DNA of 64,000 bases from positions 124,001 through 188,000 of the forward strand of contig NZ_JAUYHK010000022.1 of NCBI RefSeq assembly GCF_030690045.1, written 5' to 3'. Below are positions 45,739 to 56,350 of the stretch, piece after piece (positions within the stretch are counted from its first letter, which is position 1; every line of letters begins with the position of its first letter). The translations under genes and the position numbers were made by a program. The notes under the pieces are model-generated. The model was not told where the DNA came from and made no database searches. It was given only the letters and a program-made list of their open reading frames with translations. This DNA is from Thalassospira sp. Lineage in GTDB: Bacteria; Pseudomonadota; Alphaproteobacteria; Rhodospirillales; Thalassospiraceae.

Positions 45739-47985
45739 ATGACGCCCCCGTATATCTGCGCGCCCAAAATTTCTGACATAATCCCGCTCAGGGATTTTCT
45801 CCGGCCCTTTCTGGCAGCATTGCTTTTCATGCTGCTGCCCTTGGCCGCATCGGCGCAAACACAGCCCCATCTTTCCCGTTTTCTGACTGAAATGCCTGCC
45901 GCGTCCTTGGTGGCGGGCGCGGACAGCTATGGCCCGATCAGCAAGGATGTCCCGGTTGCCCCTGTGTTGCGGGATGGTGAGACCATCGGCTGGGCCTTTA
46001 TCACCTCTGATTTTGTCGGCACCACCGGTTATTCCGGCAAACCGATCCATGTCATGATGGCGGTTGATGCCGATGCCAAAATCATTGGCGTCAAACTGGT
46101 CAAGCATTCCGAACCGATTGTCCTGATCGGCATTCCCGACGCCAAAATCGCCGCCCTGACCGAAGGCTATGTCGGGTTTGACCTGATAACAGCGGTGGAT
46201 GGTTCAAGCCACGAACTGAACATCATTTCCGGCGCGACCGTCACCATCATGGTGATTGACGATTCGATCATCCGGTCCGGCCTGCGGGTGGCCCGCGCCC
46301 TTGGCCTTGGCGGGTTATCTGTGGCACAGGCCGCCACAGGTCCGACCTTTGACATCAACCCCGATGCCAAGGCGGCGTCGGACTGGCTGACACTGGTCGG
46401 GGACGGAACCATCCGGCGCATGTCGCTGGATATCGGACAGGTCAACAACGCCTTTGCCGCCATGGCCGACCCCCGCGCCGCCGAACGGCCCATTGACGGC
46501 ACACCCGATGATAATTTTATCGACATGTATGCCACCCTTGTCAGCATCCCGGCAATTGGCGAGGCCGTGCTGGGTGATCGCGGCAATGCCAATCTGCGCA
46601 CATGGCTGAAAGACGGCGAACACGCCATTCTGGTGGCCGGACGCGGACAATATTCCTTCAAGGGATCAGGCTATGTGCGCGGCGGGCTGTTTGACCGCAT
46701 CCAGCTTATTCAGGGCGACATGTCGGTACGGTTCCGCGACCGCAACCACCGCCGGGTCGGGGATATCTTCGCCGATGGTGTGCCCGAACTGTCCGAAATG
46801 GATCTGTTCAAAATTCCCGCCGATGCCGGTTTTGATCCAACCGAACCGTGGCGGTTACAGCTTTTGGTTCAGCGTGATGTCGGTGCCATCGAACGGGTTT
46901 ACACCACCTTTGACATGGGGTGGCAGGCCCCGGCGCAATATCTGCGCCAGATGGCCCCGGCACCCTCCCTTGCCCCGGTTACTGCCGAAATTGATAGCGA
47001 TGAACAGGCCGCCAAAACCGCCCTGTGGCAACGCATCTGGCGTGACAAGACGCTGGAAATCGCCGGTCTTGCCATCATGCTGGCCGTCCTGACCGCCGCC
47101 TTTTTCTTTCAGGGTTTTCTGACACGTTCCGCCGCCGTCACCTTCTGGTTCCGGATTGGCTATCTGTCGGTCACGCTGGTTTTTCTGGGCTGGTACGCCA
47201 ATGCGCAACTCTCTGTCGTCAATCTGATGGCACTGGGCAGTTCGTTGATCTCCGGCTTCACCTGGGAAGCCTTCCTGCTGGACCCGCTGACCTTCATCCT
47301 GTGGTTTGCGATTGCGGCTGCCCTGATTTTCTGGGGACGCGGAGCCTATTGTGGCTGGCTGTGCCCGTTTGGTGCCCTTCAGGAACTGACCAACCGCATC
47401 GCCAAATTTTTCCGCGTGCCGCAATGGACCCTGCCCTGGGGTCTTCATGAACGCTTGTGGGCGGTGAAATACATCATCTTTTTGGGTCTGCTCGGCACCA
47501 TGCTGGCCTCGGTCGATCAGGCCGAAAAACTGGCCGAGGTCGAACCCTTCAAAACCGCCATTGTCCTGAAATTCGACCGCGCCTGGCCCTTTGTCCTCTA
47601 TGCGCTGGTGTTGCTGGGCATCGGGCTGTTCGTCGAACGGTTTTTCTGCCGATATCTCTGCCCGCTGGGCGCTGCACTGGCGATTCCGGCGCGCATCCGG
47701 ATGTTTGACTGGCTCAAACGATACCGGGAATGCGGCAGCCCCTGCCAGACCTGTGCCCACGAATGCATGGTGCAGGCCATCCACCCAACAGGAGAAATCA
47801 ACCCCAACGAGTGTCTCTACTGCCTTCATTGTCAGGTGCTGTATCAATCCGAACACAAATGCCCGGTCGTCATCAAAAAGCTCAAACGGCAGGAAAATCT
47901 CCTGGCCGGTTCCAAAGGCGCAACAGAAGCGCTGGAGCGGTTCATGACCAAAAATCCCAATCCCAAGGAGAATAGAAATGTCTGA
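45739..47985 (+). CDS. nosR: NosR, membrane flavoprotein/Fe-S protein for N2O reduction
   Basis: Encodes 748 residues. A signal segment leads to a periplasmic FMN-binding domain with the flavinylation motif ISGATVT (about residue 172). Several membrane helices follow, with the cysteine motifs CGWLCPFGA and CRYLCPLGA. The C-terminus holds ferredoxin-like clusters ([12 protein letters not shown] and CLYCLHC). NosR feeds electrons to NosZ and is needed for its expression. ATG 45739 follows AAAGG at 9 bases. It overlaps nosZ by eight bases. NosX, encoded last in the operon, supplies the FMN. Confidence 0.95.
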   Translation: MTPPYICAPKISDIIPLRDFLRPFLAALLFMLLPLAASAQTQPHLSRFLTEMPAASLVAGADSYGPISKDVPVAPVLRDGETIGWAFITSDFVGTTGYSGKPIHVMMAVDADAKIIGVKLVKHSEPIVLIGIPDAKIAALTEGYVGFDLITAVDGSSHELNIISGATVTIMVIDDSIIRSGLRVARALGLGGLSVAQAATGPTFDINPDAKAASDWLTLVGDGTIRRMSLDIGQVNNAFAAMADPRAAERPIDGTPDDNFIDMYATLVSIPAIGEAVLGDRGNANLRTWLKDGEHAILVAGRGQYSFKGSGYVRGGLFDRIQLIQGDMSVRFRDRNHRRVGDIFADGVPELSEMDLFKIPADAGFDPTEPWRLQLLVQRDVGAIERVYTTFDMGWQAPAQYLRQMAPAPSLAPVTAEIDSDEQAAKTALWQRIWRDKTLEIAGLAIMLAVLTAAFFFQGFLTRSAAVTFWFRIGYLSVTLVFLGWYANAQLSVVNLMALGSSLISGFTWEAFLLDPLTFILWFAIAAALIFWGRGAYCGWLCPFGALQELTNRIAKFFRVPQWTLPWGLHERLWAVKYIIFLGLLGTMLASVDQAEKLAEVEPFKTAIVLKFDRAWPFVLYALVLLGIGLFVERFFCRYLCPLGAALAIPARIRMFDWLKRYRECGSPCQTCAHECMVQAIHPTGEINPNECLYCLHCQVLYQSEHKCPVVIKKLKRQENLLAGSKGATEALERFMTKNPNPKENRNV

Positions 47986-49930
47986 CACGACACCCAAATC
48001 CGGCATCAGTCGCCGCGATCTTCTCAGTGCTGCGGCAAGCGGGGCTGCCCTCGTCGGCGCGGCCGGTGCGACCCGCATGGCAATGGTTGGCGGTGCAACC
48101 GGTGTTGCAACCCTTGCCGCCACCAGCGGCGCAAATGCCGCAACCACCACCGCCAATGCGCATCTCGCACCGGGCGAACTGGATGAATATTACGGTTTCT
48201 GGTCGTCGGGCCAATGTGGCGAAATGCGCATTCTGGGCATCCCGTCGATGCGCGAACTGATGCGCGTTCCGGTATTTAACCGCTGTTCGGCAACCGGTTG
48301 GGGGCAAACCAACGAAAGCCTCAAGATTCTGACCGAAAACATGTCGGACAGAACCCGGAACTTTCTGGCCGCCAATGGCAAAAAAGTGCATGATAATGGC
48401 GACCTTCACCATGTCCATATGTCCTTTACCGAAGGCAAATATGACGGTCGTTTTCTGTTCATGAACGACAAGGCCAACACCCGTGTTGCCCGTATCCGTC
48501 TTGACGTCATGAAGCCCGACAAGATCCTTGAAATTCCGAATGCCAAGGCCATTCACGGCCTGCGTCCACAAAAATGGCCGCGCACCAATTACGTCTTTGC
48601 CAATGGCGAAGACGAAGGGCCGATGATCAATGACGGCAAAATCCTGGATGATCCGTCGCAATATGTGAATTTCTATACCGCCATTGATGCCGACGAAATG
48701 CAGGTCGCATGGCAGGTAATGGTCTCGGGCAATCTTGACAACACCGATGCCGATTACGACGGCAAATACGCCTTTTCGACCAGCTACAATTCCGAAATGG
48801 GCATGAATATTGCCGAAATGACCGCGTCCGAACTGGACCATGTTGTGGTCTTTAACATCGCGGAAATCGAAAAAGGCATTGCGGCGGGTGATTTCATCGA
48901 ACTGAACGGTGTAAAAGTGATTGATGGCCGCAAAGGCCAGAACAAAAACTATACCCGTTATATTCCGATCCCCAACAGCCCGCATGGCTGCAACATGGCC
49001 CCGGACAAGAAACATCTGTGCATCAGCGGCAAACTGTCACCAACCGTTTCGGTGATTGATGTCACCAAACTCGATGCGGTGTTCTATGATGGTGCCGAAC
49101 CGCGTTCGGTCGTGGTTGCCGAACCGGAACTGGGGCTTGGTCCGCTACACACTGCCTTTGACGGGCAGGGCAACGCCTTTACCACCCTGTTCCTCGACAG
49201 TCAGGTGGTGAAATGGAATATCGACAAGGCGGTTCGCGCCTATGCCGGTGAAAATGTCGATCCGATCATTACCAAGGTCGATGTCCATTACCAGCCGGGT
49301 CACAATTCGACCTCGATGGGTGAAACCCTTGAAGCCGATGGCAAATGGTTCATTTCGATGAACAAGTTTTCCAAGGATCGCTTCCTCAATGTCGGGCCGC
49401 TGAAACCCGAAAACGAACAATTGTTCGCGCTTGAGGGCGACGAGATGATCCTGATGCATGACGGCCCGACCTTTGCCGAACCGCATGACTCGATCATCGT
49501 TCACCGCTCGCTGATCAATCCGCTGAATGCCTGGGACCGTCAGGACCCGATGTGGGCCGATACCCGCAAACAGGCCGAAGCAGACGGTGTGGATATCGAC
49601 GATTATGCCGATACGGTGATCCGGGATGGCAACAAGGTTCGGGTTTACATGACATCGCAGGCCCCGACTTTCAGCCTGGAATCCTTCACGGTAAAGGAAG
49701 GCGACGAAGTCACCGTGATTGTCACCAATCTTGATGACATCGATGATCTGACCCACGGCTTTACCATGGGCGATCATGGCGTTGCCTTCGAGGTCGCCCC
49801 GCAGGCCACCGCATCGGCAACCTTCGTTGCCGCCAAACCGGGTGTTTACTGGTATTACTGCCAGTGGTTCTGCCATGCGCTGCACATGGAAATGCGCGGC
49901 CGTATGCTCGTCGAACCCCGGAGCGCCTGA
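47978..49930 (+). CDS. nosZ: Nitrous oxide reductase NosZ (clade I, Tat-exported)
   Basis: Encodes 650 residues. The Tat signal SRRDLLSA identifies the clade I type. The seven-bladed propeller carries the CuZ histidines ([37 protein letters not shown]). The CuA site is C-x3-C-x3-H-x2-M near the C-terminus ([12 protein letters not shown], Cys about 628 and 632). It reduces N2O to N2 in the periplasm as the last step of denitrification. AAGGAG lies seven bases before the ATG. No nir or nor genes are in the window. Confidence 0.98.
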   Translation: MSDTTPKSGISRRDLLSAAASGAALVGAAGATRMAMVGGATGVATLAATSGANAATTTANAHLAPGELDEYYGFWSSGQCGEMRILGIPSMRELMRVPVFNRCSATGWGQTNESLKILTENMSDRTRNFLAANGKKVHDNGDLHHVHMSFTEGKYDGRFLFMNDKANTRVARIRLDVMKPDKILEIPNAKAIHGLRPQKWPRTNYVFANGEDEGPMINDGKILDDPSQYVNFYTAIDADEMQVAWQVMVSGNLDNTDADYDGKYAFSTSYNSEMGMNIAEMTASELDHVVVFNIAEIEKGIAAGDFIELNGVKVIDGRKGQNKNYTRYIPIPNSPHGCNMAPDKKHLCISGKLSPTVSVIDVTKLDAVFYDGAEPRSVVVAEPELGLGPLHTAFDGQGNAFTTLFLDSQVVKWNIDKAVRAYAGENVDPIITKVDVHYQPGHNSTSMGETLEADGKWFISMNKFSKDRFLNVGPLKPENEQLFALEGDEMILMHDGPTFAEPHDSIIVHRSLINPLNAWDRQDPMWADTRKQAEADGVDIDDYADTVIRDGNKVRVYMTSQAPTFSLESFTVKEGDEVTVIVTNLDDIDDLTHGFTMGDHGVAFEVAPQATASATFVAAKPGVYWYYCQWFCHALHMEMRGRMLVEPRSA

Positions 49931-49933
49931 GCC

Positions 49934-51274
49934 ATGAAACGCCCCGTCCTTCTGCTTGTCGCCATGCTGATCCTGCCGCTGCATTTCGCCGTGGCCGGAC
50001 AACAATGGGTTCCGGCACAGGCCGGGGCGCTTGTAACTGCCATCGCCGGGGCCAATCCCGGCGATGTCCTGCTTCTGGCACCGGGCCGTCACGATGGCCC
50101 GGTGGTGCTGGACCGGGCCATCACCCTTGATGGCGGTGGTACGGCCATCCTTGATGGCGGCGAAACCGGCAGTGTCATTACCGTGACCGGCACCGATATC
50201 GTCATTCGCGGGCTGGAAATCACCGGATCGGGATCAGAACACGAAACCATCGATTCCGGGGTGCAGCTTTTGCGCAGTGCCGCCCGTATTGTGGTCGAAG
50301 ACAACCGTATTCTGGGCAATCTGTATGGCGTCGATATTCATGGTGCCACCGACAGCACGGTACGCAACAACACCATTGTCGGGCGCACCGGATACCGGGT
50401 CAATGCGCGGGGCAATGGTGTTTATGTCTGGAATGCGCCGGGTACACTGGTTGAAAACAACGATATCCGGCTGGGCCGCGACGGCATTTTCGTCAATACC
50501 TCGAACCGGGGCATTTTTCGCGGCAATCTGTTTCGCGATCTGCGTTTTGCCGTCCATTACATGTATGCCAACGATTCCGAGGTGTCGGGCAATATTTCCA
50601 TCGGCAATCATCTGGGATACGCCCTGATGTTTTCCAATCGCATCAAGGTGCGCGGCAATATGTCGCTGGCCGATCGCGATCAGGGATTGATGCTGAATTA
50701 CGCCAATAACGCCGATGTCAGCGACAATCTGGTGCGGGGCGCGGGCGGCAAATGCGCCTTTATCTACAACGCACATCGCAATCTGATCAATGGCAACCGG
50801 TTTGAAGGCTGCGCGATTGGCATTCATTTTACGGCCGGGTCCGAACGCAACGCCCTGACCGGCAATGCCTTTATCGGCAATCAGACACAGGTCAAATATG
50901 TCGGCACCCGCGACGTAGAATGGAGCTTTGATAACCGTGGCAATTTCTGGTCTGACCATCCGGCTTTTGATCTGGATGGCGATGGCATTGCCGATGGCCG
51001 CTTTCGTCCCAACGATCTGATGGACCATATCCTGTGGTCACAACCCGCCGCCGGTTTGCTGCTGGGCTCGCCCGCTGTGCAGCTGATCCGCTGGAGTCAG
51101 GCCCATTTCCCCGCCACCCTGCCCGGCGGGGTGCTGGACAGTTTTCCGCTGACCCGCGCCGTCGAAATCAAGGTTTCCAAAGAAATCACCGCCATGGAGG
51201 CCGAGGCCCGCGCCCGCCCCGCATGGTTGCATGAAAGGTTTGAAGATGTGTCTGACCCTCTCACAAGTCACTAA
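49934..51274 (+). CDS. nosD: NosD, periplasmic protein for CuZ maturation
   Basis: Encodes 446 residues. A signal peptide (LLLVAMLILPLHFAVAG) is followed by a right-handed beta-helix of NosD/CASH repeats (ILDGGETGSVITVTGTDIVIRGLEITGSG, LYGVDIHGATDSTVRNNTIVG, RVRGNMSLADRDQGLMLNYAN). With the NosF-NosY ABC transporter it delivers sulfur or assembly factors to the CuZ site. It starts three bases after the nosZ stop and overlaps nosF by 29 bases. Confidence 0.95.
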   Translation: MKRPVLLLVAMLILPLHFAVAGQQWVPAQAGALVTAIAGANPGDVLLLAPGRHDGPVVLDRAITLDGGGTAILDGGETGSVITVTGTDIVIRGLEITGSGSEHETIDSGVQLLRSAARIVVEDNRILGNLYGVDIHGATDSTVRNNTIVGRTGYRVNARGNGVYVWNAPGTLVENNDIRLGRDGIFVNTSNRGIFRGNLFRDLRFAVHYMYANDSEVSGNISIGNHLGYALMFSNRIKVRGNMSLADRDQGLMLNYANNADVSDNLVRGAGGKCAFIYNAHRNLINGNRFEGCAIGIHFTAGSERNALTGNAFIGNQTQVKYVGTRDVEWSFDNRGNFWSDHPAFDLDGDGIADGRFRPNDLMDHILWSQPAAGLLLGSPAVQLIRWSQAHFPATLPGGVLDSFPLTRAVEIKVSKEITAMEAEARARPAWLHERFEDVSDPLTSH

Positions 51275-52136
51275 GCTTTATGACGGCAGGACCGTGCTGG
51301 ATGATGTTGGTTTTGACGTTGCACCCGGCGAACGGGTCGCCCTGCTGGGCCATAATGGTGCGGGCAAATCAACATTGATGAAAATCATCCTTGGGCTGAT
51401 CACCGCTGATCAGGGCACGGTGTCGGTTCTGGGCGATGCACCCGGCAGCCATACGGCCCGCGCCGGAACCGCCTATCTGCCGGAAAATGCCGCCTTTCAC
51501 CCGGCCCTGACCGGGGAGGAGCAAATCCGGTATTACCTGCGCCTGCGCAGTCAGGACCCCGACCTTGCCCCGGCCTTGCTCGCACGGGTCGGACTGGCGG
51601 ATGCGGCAAAACGCCGGATCGGTACCTATTCCAAAGGGATGCGTCAGCGGGTCGGTCTGGCACAGGCATTGATCGGCAAGCCACGCCTGATGGTACTGGA
51701 CGAACCGACCAGCGGCCTTGACCCGGTATCGCGCCGCGAATTTTACGAGATTCTGGATGAACTGGCACTTGAGGGTGTCGCCATCCTGTTATCGTCCCAC
51801 GCCTTGACCGAGGTCGAAGCCCGCACGGATCGCATTGTTATCCTGTCGGGCGGCGTCATGGTTGCCAATGATACGCTGGGCAATTTGCGCCGTCGGGCTG
51901 CCTTGCCGATCCGCCTTCAGGTTTCCGCCCATCCCGGAAGTGCCGATCAGGTTGCCGACAAATTGTCCGGTGGCCGTCGCAATGGGGTGATGGTCGATCT
52001 GACCTGCGGTTATGACGACAAACTGGCCCGGCTGGGCGATATCGCTGCCCTTGGCGCGATGATTGACGATGTTGAAATCATCCCGCCCAGTCTTGAAGAT
52101 ATCTATAGCCATTTTAGCAAAGGGGCCGCGTCATGA
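51246..52136 (+). CDS. nosF: NosF, ATPase of the CuZ maturation ABC transporter
   Basis: Encodes 296 residues. Walker A is GHNGAGKSTLMK, the signature region is SKGMRQRVGLAQAL and Walker B is LMVLDEPTSGLDP. The start is taken at 51246, seven bases after AAAGG and inside the end of nosD, because the protein then begins MCLTLSQVTKLYDG like other NosF. It energises the NosY permease. It overlaps nosY by four bases (ATGA). Confidence 0.95.
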   Translation: MCLTLSQVTKLYDGRTVLDDVGFDVAPGERVALLGHNGAGKSTLMKIILGLITADQGTVSVLGDAPGSHTARAGTAYLPENAAFHPALTGEEQIRYYLRLRSQDPDLAPALLARVGLADAAKRRIGTYSKGMRQRVGLAQALIGKPRLMVLDEPTSGLDPVSRREFYEILDELALEGVAILLSSHALTEVEARTDRIVILSGGVMVANDTLGNLRRRAALPIRLQVSAHPGSADQVADKLSGGRRNGVMVDLTCGYDDKLARLGDIAALGAMIDDVEIIPPSLEDIYSHFSKGAAS

Positions 52137-52954
52137 CCCGTATTCTGGCATCCGGTCGCGCCGAATTCCTGATTGCGCTGCGCAATCGCTGGGTCACCAT
52201 TGCGGTGGTGATGATGGCGCTGTTTTCCATGGTTTTATCTGCCGCTGGCAGTGCTCCCACCGGGGCACTGGGGGCAGATAAACTGTCCGTCACGGTTGCC
52301 AGCCTGACATCCCTGGCAGTCTATCTGGTGCCGCTGGTCGCCCTTTTGATGTCGTTTGATGCCGTGGCGGGCGAAGTCGAACGCGGCACCTTGCCGCTGG
52401 TTCTGACCTATCCGGTATCGCGCGCCGAATTGTTGCTGGGCAAGTTTACCGCCCATCTCGCCATTCTCGCGCTTGCGGTCGCGGTCGGTTATGGCATCGC
52501 GGTGATCGCCGCCATGGTCATGGACCCGCGTGCGGCCCTTGGCATTCCGGCCCTTGTCCGGCTGTTCTGGACCTCGCTTTTGCTTGGTGCCACCTTTCTG
52601 GGCATCGGATATGCCATTTCCGCCTTTGCCCGCCGTCCCGGTGCTGCGGCCGGTCTGGTGATCGGGCTGTGGCTGGTGCTGATTGTGCTGTATGACCTTG
52701 GGCTTCTGGCGGCGATTGTCGCCGATGATGGCGGGGTTTTCACCACACAGGTTTTCCCGTGGCTGTTGCTGGGCAATCCGGCGGATGCCTTTCGTCTGTA
52801 TAATCTTGCCGCGTCCGAGGCCACAGCCGCCGCCGCAGGCATTGCCGGGGCCGCCAACAGCATCCCGCAAATCCATGCCCTTGCCTCGATCATGCTATGG
52901 CCGATTGCCGCTTTCGGGCTTGCCCTGATGGCCTTTCGCAAGGTGACGCCATGA
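52133..52954 (+). CDS. nosY: NosY, permease of the CuZ maturation ABC transporter
   Basis: Encodes 273 residues with six membrane helices, in the usual NosY layout. The stretch LMSFDAVAGEVERGTLPLVLTYPVSRAELLLGKF is the family hallmark. It acts with NosF and NosD in the inner membrane. Four-base overlaps with nosF and nosL indicate tight coupling. Confidence 0.94.
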   Translation: MTRILASGRAEFLIALRNRWVTIAVVMMALFSMVLSAAGSAPTGALGADKLSVTVASLTSLAVYLVPLVALLMSFDAVAGEVERGTLPLVLTYPVSRAELLLGKFTAHLAILALAVAVGYGIAVIAAMVMDPRAALGIPALVRLFWTSLLLGATFLGIGYAISAFARRPGAAAGLVIGLWLVLIVLYDLGLLAAIVADDGGVFTTQVFPWLLLGNPADAFRLYNLAASEATAAAAGIAGAANSIPQIHALASIMLWPIAAFGLALMAFRKVTP

Positions 52955-53526
52955 CCAAAATCCTGCTGGTTGCCATCACGCTTTTGACCCTGACCGCCTG
53001 TCGCGAGGACGAGGCCGCAAACCTGCCCGCCCCTGTCGCCATGACCGCCGAGGCCGTCGGCCATTACTGCCAGATGAACATCCTTGAACATCCCGGCCCC
53101 AAGGCACAAATCCATCTGGATGGCATGCCCCATCCGCTGTTTTTCAGTCAGGTCCGCGATGCGGTTGCCTATCAACGCATGCCCGAACAAAGCCACGCCA
53201 TCCGTGTGATCTATGTCAGCGACATGTCACAGGTGACAGACTGGAACGTGATCGGCGCAGATAATTGGATTCCCGCCATATCGGCGCATTATGTCGTCGG
53301 TTCAAACCGGGTCGGTGGCATGGGGGCGGCCGAACTTGTGCCATTTTCAAACCCCGATGATGCCGCGCGTTTTGCCAAACTTCATGGCGGGCAGGTCATG
53401 ACGCTGGATGACATCGCCGATGTCGCCGTGCTGTCGCCGGTCGCCATCAACCCGGTCGCCATCAGCGAAGATGACGATGATTACCGTAACCGCCTCAAAC
53501 AACTCCGTCAGGAGGGCGAAAATTAA
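52951..53526 (+). CDS. nosL: NosL, copper-binding lipoprotein
   Basis: Encodes 191 residues. The lipobox LTAC (Cys about residue 16) predicts an anchored periplasmic lipoprotein. The copper(I) site region is GHYCQMNILEHPGPKAQIHLDG, with the Cys and Met expected of NosL, and the C-terminal half carries ELVPFSNPDDAARFAKLHGGQVMTLDDI. It delivers copper to NosZ. The protein ends in an acidic, then basic tail. ATG 52951 overlaps the nosY stop (ATGA). Confidence 0.95.
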   Translation: MTKILLVAITLLTLTACREDEAANLPAPVAMTAEAVGHYCQMNILEHPGPKAQIHLDGMPHPLFFSQVRDAVAYQRMPEQSHAIRVIYVSDMSQVTDWNVIGADNWIPAISAHYVVGSNRVGGMGAAELVPFSNPDDAARFAKLHGGQVMTLDDIADVAVLSPVAINPVAISEDDDDYRNRLKQLRQEGEN

Positions 53527-53527
53527 A

Positions 53528-54463
53528 ATGACCCAAGTGTCACGACGCCGTTTTTTAATGATTTCCGCCGCCACGGCGACCCTTGCCGGTTTGCCCGGCA
53601 TCGCCCGTGCCGCCCTTCCGGTCACTCATTGGCGCGGGGTGGCGATGGGGTCTGCGGCCTCAATCAGCCTTGCCCATCCCAATGCCGATGCAATCATCCA
53701 GCGCGCCCTTGCTGAAATCGCCCGGCTGGAAAACATCTTCAGTCTCTATCGACCCAATTCAACCCTGATGCAGCTTAATGCACATGGCCGGATCGACGCA
53801 CCACCATTTGATCTGCTTGAATGTCTGGGCCTGTGCAATGCCGTACATACCGCCAGCAACGGCCTGTTCGATCCAACGATCCAACCCCTGTGGCAGCTTT
53901 ATGCCCGACACCATGCCAACGGGCAGGCTCCGCATCCCGACGCCATCAAAACCACCCTGTCGCAAACCGGCTGGAACGGGGTGGGGTATGATCAGAATGG
54001 TGTGCAGTTTGACCGCCCCGGCATGGCCATCACCCTGAACGGGGTGGCGCAAGGTTATGTTGCAGACCGCGTTGCGGCCCTGTTGCAGGCCGAAGGCCTG
54101 ACCGACATTCTGGTCAATACCGGCGAATTTCACGCCCTTGGCGGGCATCCCGATGGCGGTGACTGGCCGGTGTCGATTGATACCGGATCAAGCATTCTGA
54201 CCGATGCTGTCCCCTTGCGCGACCGCGCACTGGCAACATCATCCCCCCGCGGCACAGTGTTTGATGCGCAAGGCAAAGTCGGCCATATCCTTGACCCGCG
54301 CAATGGCGCAGCGGGTAAAAGTCCGTGGCAAAGCATCAGTGTTTCCGCACCCGATGCCGCCCTTGCCGATGCGCTCAGCACTGCCATGTGCCTGATGACC
54401 CGCCCGGAAATCACCGCCCTGCTGGCAGCGTTTCCCAAGGCGCGGCTGGTGCATCTCGCCTGA
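53528..54463 (+). CDS. nosX: NosX, ApbE-family FMN transferase
   Basis: Encodes 311 residues. A Tat signal (SRRRFLMISAATATLAG) is followed by the ApbE fold (RLENIFSLYRPNSTLMQLN, GLFDPTIQPLW, ITLNGVAQGYVADRVA, ILVNTGEFHALG, and HILDPRNG...SVSAPDAALADALSTAM). It attaches FMN covalently to NosR through its SGATVT motif. It ends the nos operon; dadA converges with a gap of four bases, and I see no terminator between them. Confidence 0.93.
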   Translation: MTQVSRRRFLMISAATATLAGLPGIARAALPVTHWRGVAMGSAASISLAHPNADAIIQRALAEIARLENIFSLYRPNSTLMQLNAHGRIDAPPFDLLECLGLCNAVHTASNGLFDPTIQPLWQLYARHHANGQAPHPDAIKTTLSQTGWNGVGYDQNGVQFDRPGMAITLNGVAQGYVADRVAALLQAEGLTDILVNTGEFHALGGHPDGGDWPVSIDTGSSILTDAVPLRDRALATSSPRGTVFDAQGKVGHILDPRNGAAGKSPWQSISVSAPDAALADALSTAMCLMTRPEITALLAAFPKARLVHLA

Positions 54464-54467
54464 CCGG

Positions 54468-55724
54468 TCAGGCATACCGCGCAATGCCCAGATCATGGGT
54501 GTCGATGTCGGGTGTGCGGTTGCTGATCAGGTCGCACAGCACCCGCCCCGACCCGCAGGCCATGGTCCAGCCCAGCGTACCGTGGCCGGTATTCAGATAC
54601 AGATTGTCAAACCGGGTCGCGCCGATAATCGGCGTGCCATCCGGCGTCATGGGCCGAAGGCCCGACCAGAAACTGGCTTCTTTCAGATTACCGGCACCGC
54701 CAAACAGGTCATCGACCGAATGTTCAAGGGTCGCCCGGCGGGCCAGGGGCAGATCATCGTTAAACCCGGCAATTTCGGCCATCCCGCCCACCCGGATGCA
54801 GTCGCCCAGACGGGTGATGGCGATTTTATAACTTTCATCCATGATGGTGGAAACCGGGGCACGCGATGCGTCCATGATCGGCACCGTGATCGAATATCCC
54901 TTGACCGGATAGACCGGCAATTTCAGGCCCAGCGGCTTTAACAAGCCCGGCGAATAACTGCCCAGCGCCACAACAAACACATCCGAACGCACCACCCCTG
55001 CCGCCGTTTCAACGCCAATAATGCGGTTGCCATCCTGATGCAGGCGACGAATATCAACACCAAAGCGAAAGGTCACGCCCAGTTCTTCGGCACGTTTTTG
55101 CAGTTCATTGGTGAATTTGAAACAGTCGCCGGTTTCATCATTGGGCAGGCGCAAACCCCCGACGATTTTATCACGCACCCCGGCAAGTCCCGGTTCGGCG
55201 GCAATGCAGCCCAGCGGGTCCAGCACCTCGAACGGCACACCGTCCGCCCGCAACACATCCACATCCTTGCCAATCCCGTCCAGCTGTTTTTGGGTACGAA
55301 ACAGCTGCAAGGTGCCCTGGGTCCGGTGGTCATAGGCAATACCGGTTTCGTCGCGCAGCGCAATCAGGCTGTCGCGGCTGTATTCCGCCAGACGCACCAT
55401 GCGCCCCTTGTTGACCGCATACCGTGCCGATGTGCAATTGCGCAACATCGCGCTGATCCAGCGCCAGGTCGCCGCATCGAACATCGGCTGCAAGATCAGT
55501 GGCGCATGTTTCATAAACAGCCATTTGACCGCCTTTTGCGGAATACCCGGCCCCGCCCACGGCGAGGCATAACCCGGCGAAATTTCCCCGGCATTGGCAA
55601 AACTGGTTTCAAGCGCAGGCCCGGCCTGCCGATCAATCACCGTGACCTCATGCCCCGCCCTGGCAAGATAATAGGCCGAAGTCACACCAATAACGCCTGC
55701 GCCAAGAACCGTAATTTTCATCAT
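54468..55724 (-). CDS. dadA: D-amino acid dehydrogenase small subunit
   Basis: Encodes 418 residues. The FAD-binding beta-alpha-beta motif [17 protein letters not shown] is at the N-terminus, and the C-terminal motif [39 protein letters not shown] is typical of DadA. It oxidises D-amino acids such as D-alanine to keto acids at the membrane, feeding the respiratory chain. It is divergent from an Lrp-type regulator, like dad loci controlled by DadR or Lrp. No alanine racemase gene is adjacent. Confidence 0.93.
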   Translation of the reverse strand: MMKITVLGAGVIGVTSAYYLARAGHEVTVIDRQAGPALETSFANAGEISPGYASPWAGPGIPQKAVKWLFMKHAPLILQPMFDAATWRWISAMLRNCTSARYAVNKGRMVRLAEYSRDSLIALRDETGIAYDHRTQGTLQLFRTQKQLDGIGKDVDVLRADGVPFEVLDPLGCIAAEPGLAGVRDKIVGGLRLPNDETGDCFKFTNELQKRAEELGVTFRFGVDIRRLHQDGNRIIGVETAAGVVRSDVFVVALGSYSPGLLKPLGLKLPVYPVKGYSITVPIMDASRAPVSTIMDESYKIAITRLGDCIRVGGMAEIAGFNDDLPLARRATLEHSVDDLFGGAGNLKEASFWSGLRPMTPDGTPIIGATRFDNLYLNTGHGTLGWTMACGSGRVLCDLISNRTPDIDTHDLGIARYA

Positions 55725-55825
55725 GATCTCATGTGAAAGGGAAAATGCGGGACAGCCCCGACGGGCCGGGAAAAGACGGAGAATATTGAAATGATCTGGA
55801 AAAATCCTGCGAATGAGTGGATAAT

Positions 55826-55839
55826 TTGATCAATTTCAA
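55826..55839. promoter_or_regulatory. FNR-like 14-mer between dadA and the Lrp-type gene
   Basis: TTGATCAATTTCAA differs in one base from the FNR box of the nos operon. It lies in a 156-bp divergent region that is AT-rich, as Lrp targets are, so it may be part of an Lrp-binding region instead of a true FNR site. Confidence 0.4.
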
Positions 55840-55880
55840 CCATGAAATGACATTATCATTGGCATATTGAAAGAATCCGC

Positions 55881-56342
55881 ATGTCCCGCCTTGACGCGAT
55901 TGACCGCAATATCATCCGGGCGCTGCGCCTCAATGCCCGAATCAGCAACACCAAACTGGCCGCCGATGTCGGTCTGTCACCATCGGCCTGCCTTCGGCGC
56001 ATCAATTTGCTGGAACAGGAAGGGGTTATTCGCGGCTATACCGCCCTTGTCGGCAATGCCGAGGATCAAAACACCATTTCCGTGATCATCAACATCACGC
56101 TGGAACGCCAGACCGAGGAGCATCTCAACCGGTTTGAAGCCGCCATCCGCAAACATCCCGAAATTCAGGAATGTTACCTGATGACCGGCGGATCGGATTA
56201 TCTGTTGCGGGTTGTGGTCGAAAATGGCGGCGATTTTGAACGTATCCACAAGGAAATCCTTGCCAAACTGCCCGGCGTATCACGCATCCATTCCAGCTTT
56301 TCGATCCGTAATGTGCTGGTATCACGGGCCGTCCGGAAATAG
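55881..56342 (+). CDS. Lrp/AsnC family transcriptional regulator
   Basis: Encodes 153 residues. The N-terminal helix-turn-helix (NTKLAADVGLSPSACLRRINLLEQEGVIRGY) and the RAM ligand domain (QECYLMTGGSDYLLRVVVENGGDFERI) are standard. It is divergent from dadA and likely controls it in response to an amino acid, as DadR or Lrp does. It converges with truA, eight bases apart. Confidence 0.92.
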   Translation: MSRLDAIDRNIIRALRLNARISNTKLAADVGLSPSACLRRINLLEQEGVIRGYTALVGNAEDQNTISVIINITLERQTEEHLNRFEAAIRKHPEIQECYLMTGGSDYLLRVVVENGGDFERIHKEILAKLPGVSRIHSSFSIRNVLVSRAVRK

Positions 56343-56350
56343 GCAACCGC

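Noticed and set aside
47942-49015. 357-codon open frame opposite nosZ
   Set aside because: nosZ is certain on the plus strand with all copper ligands; the opposite frame shows no domain.
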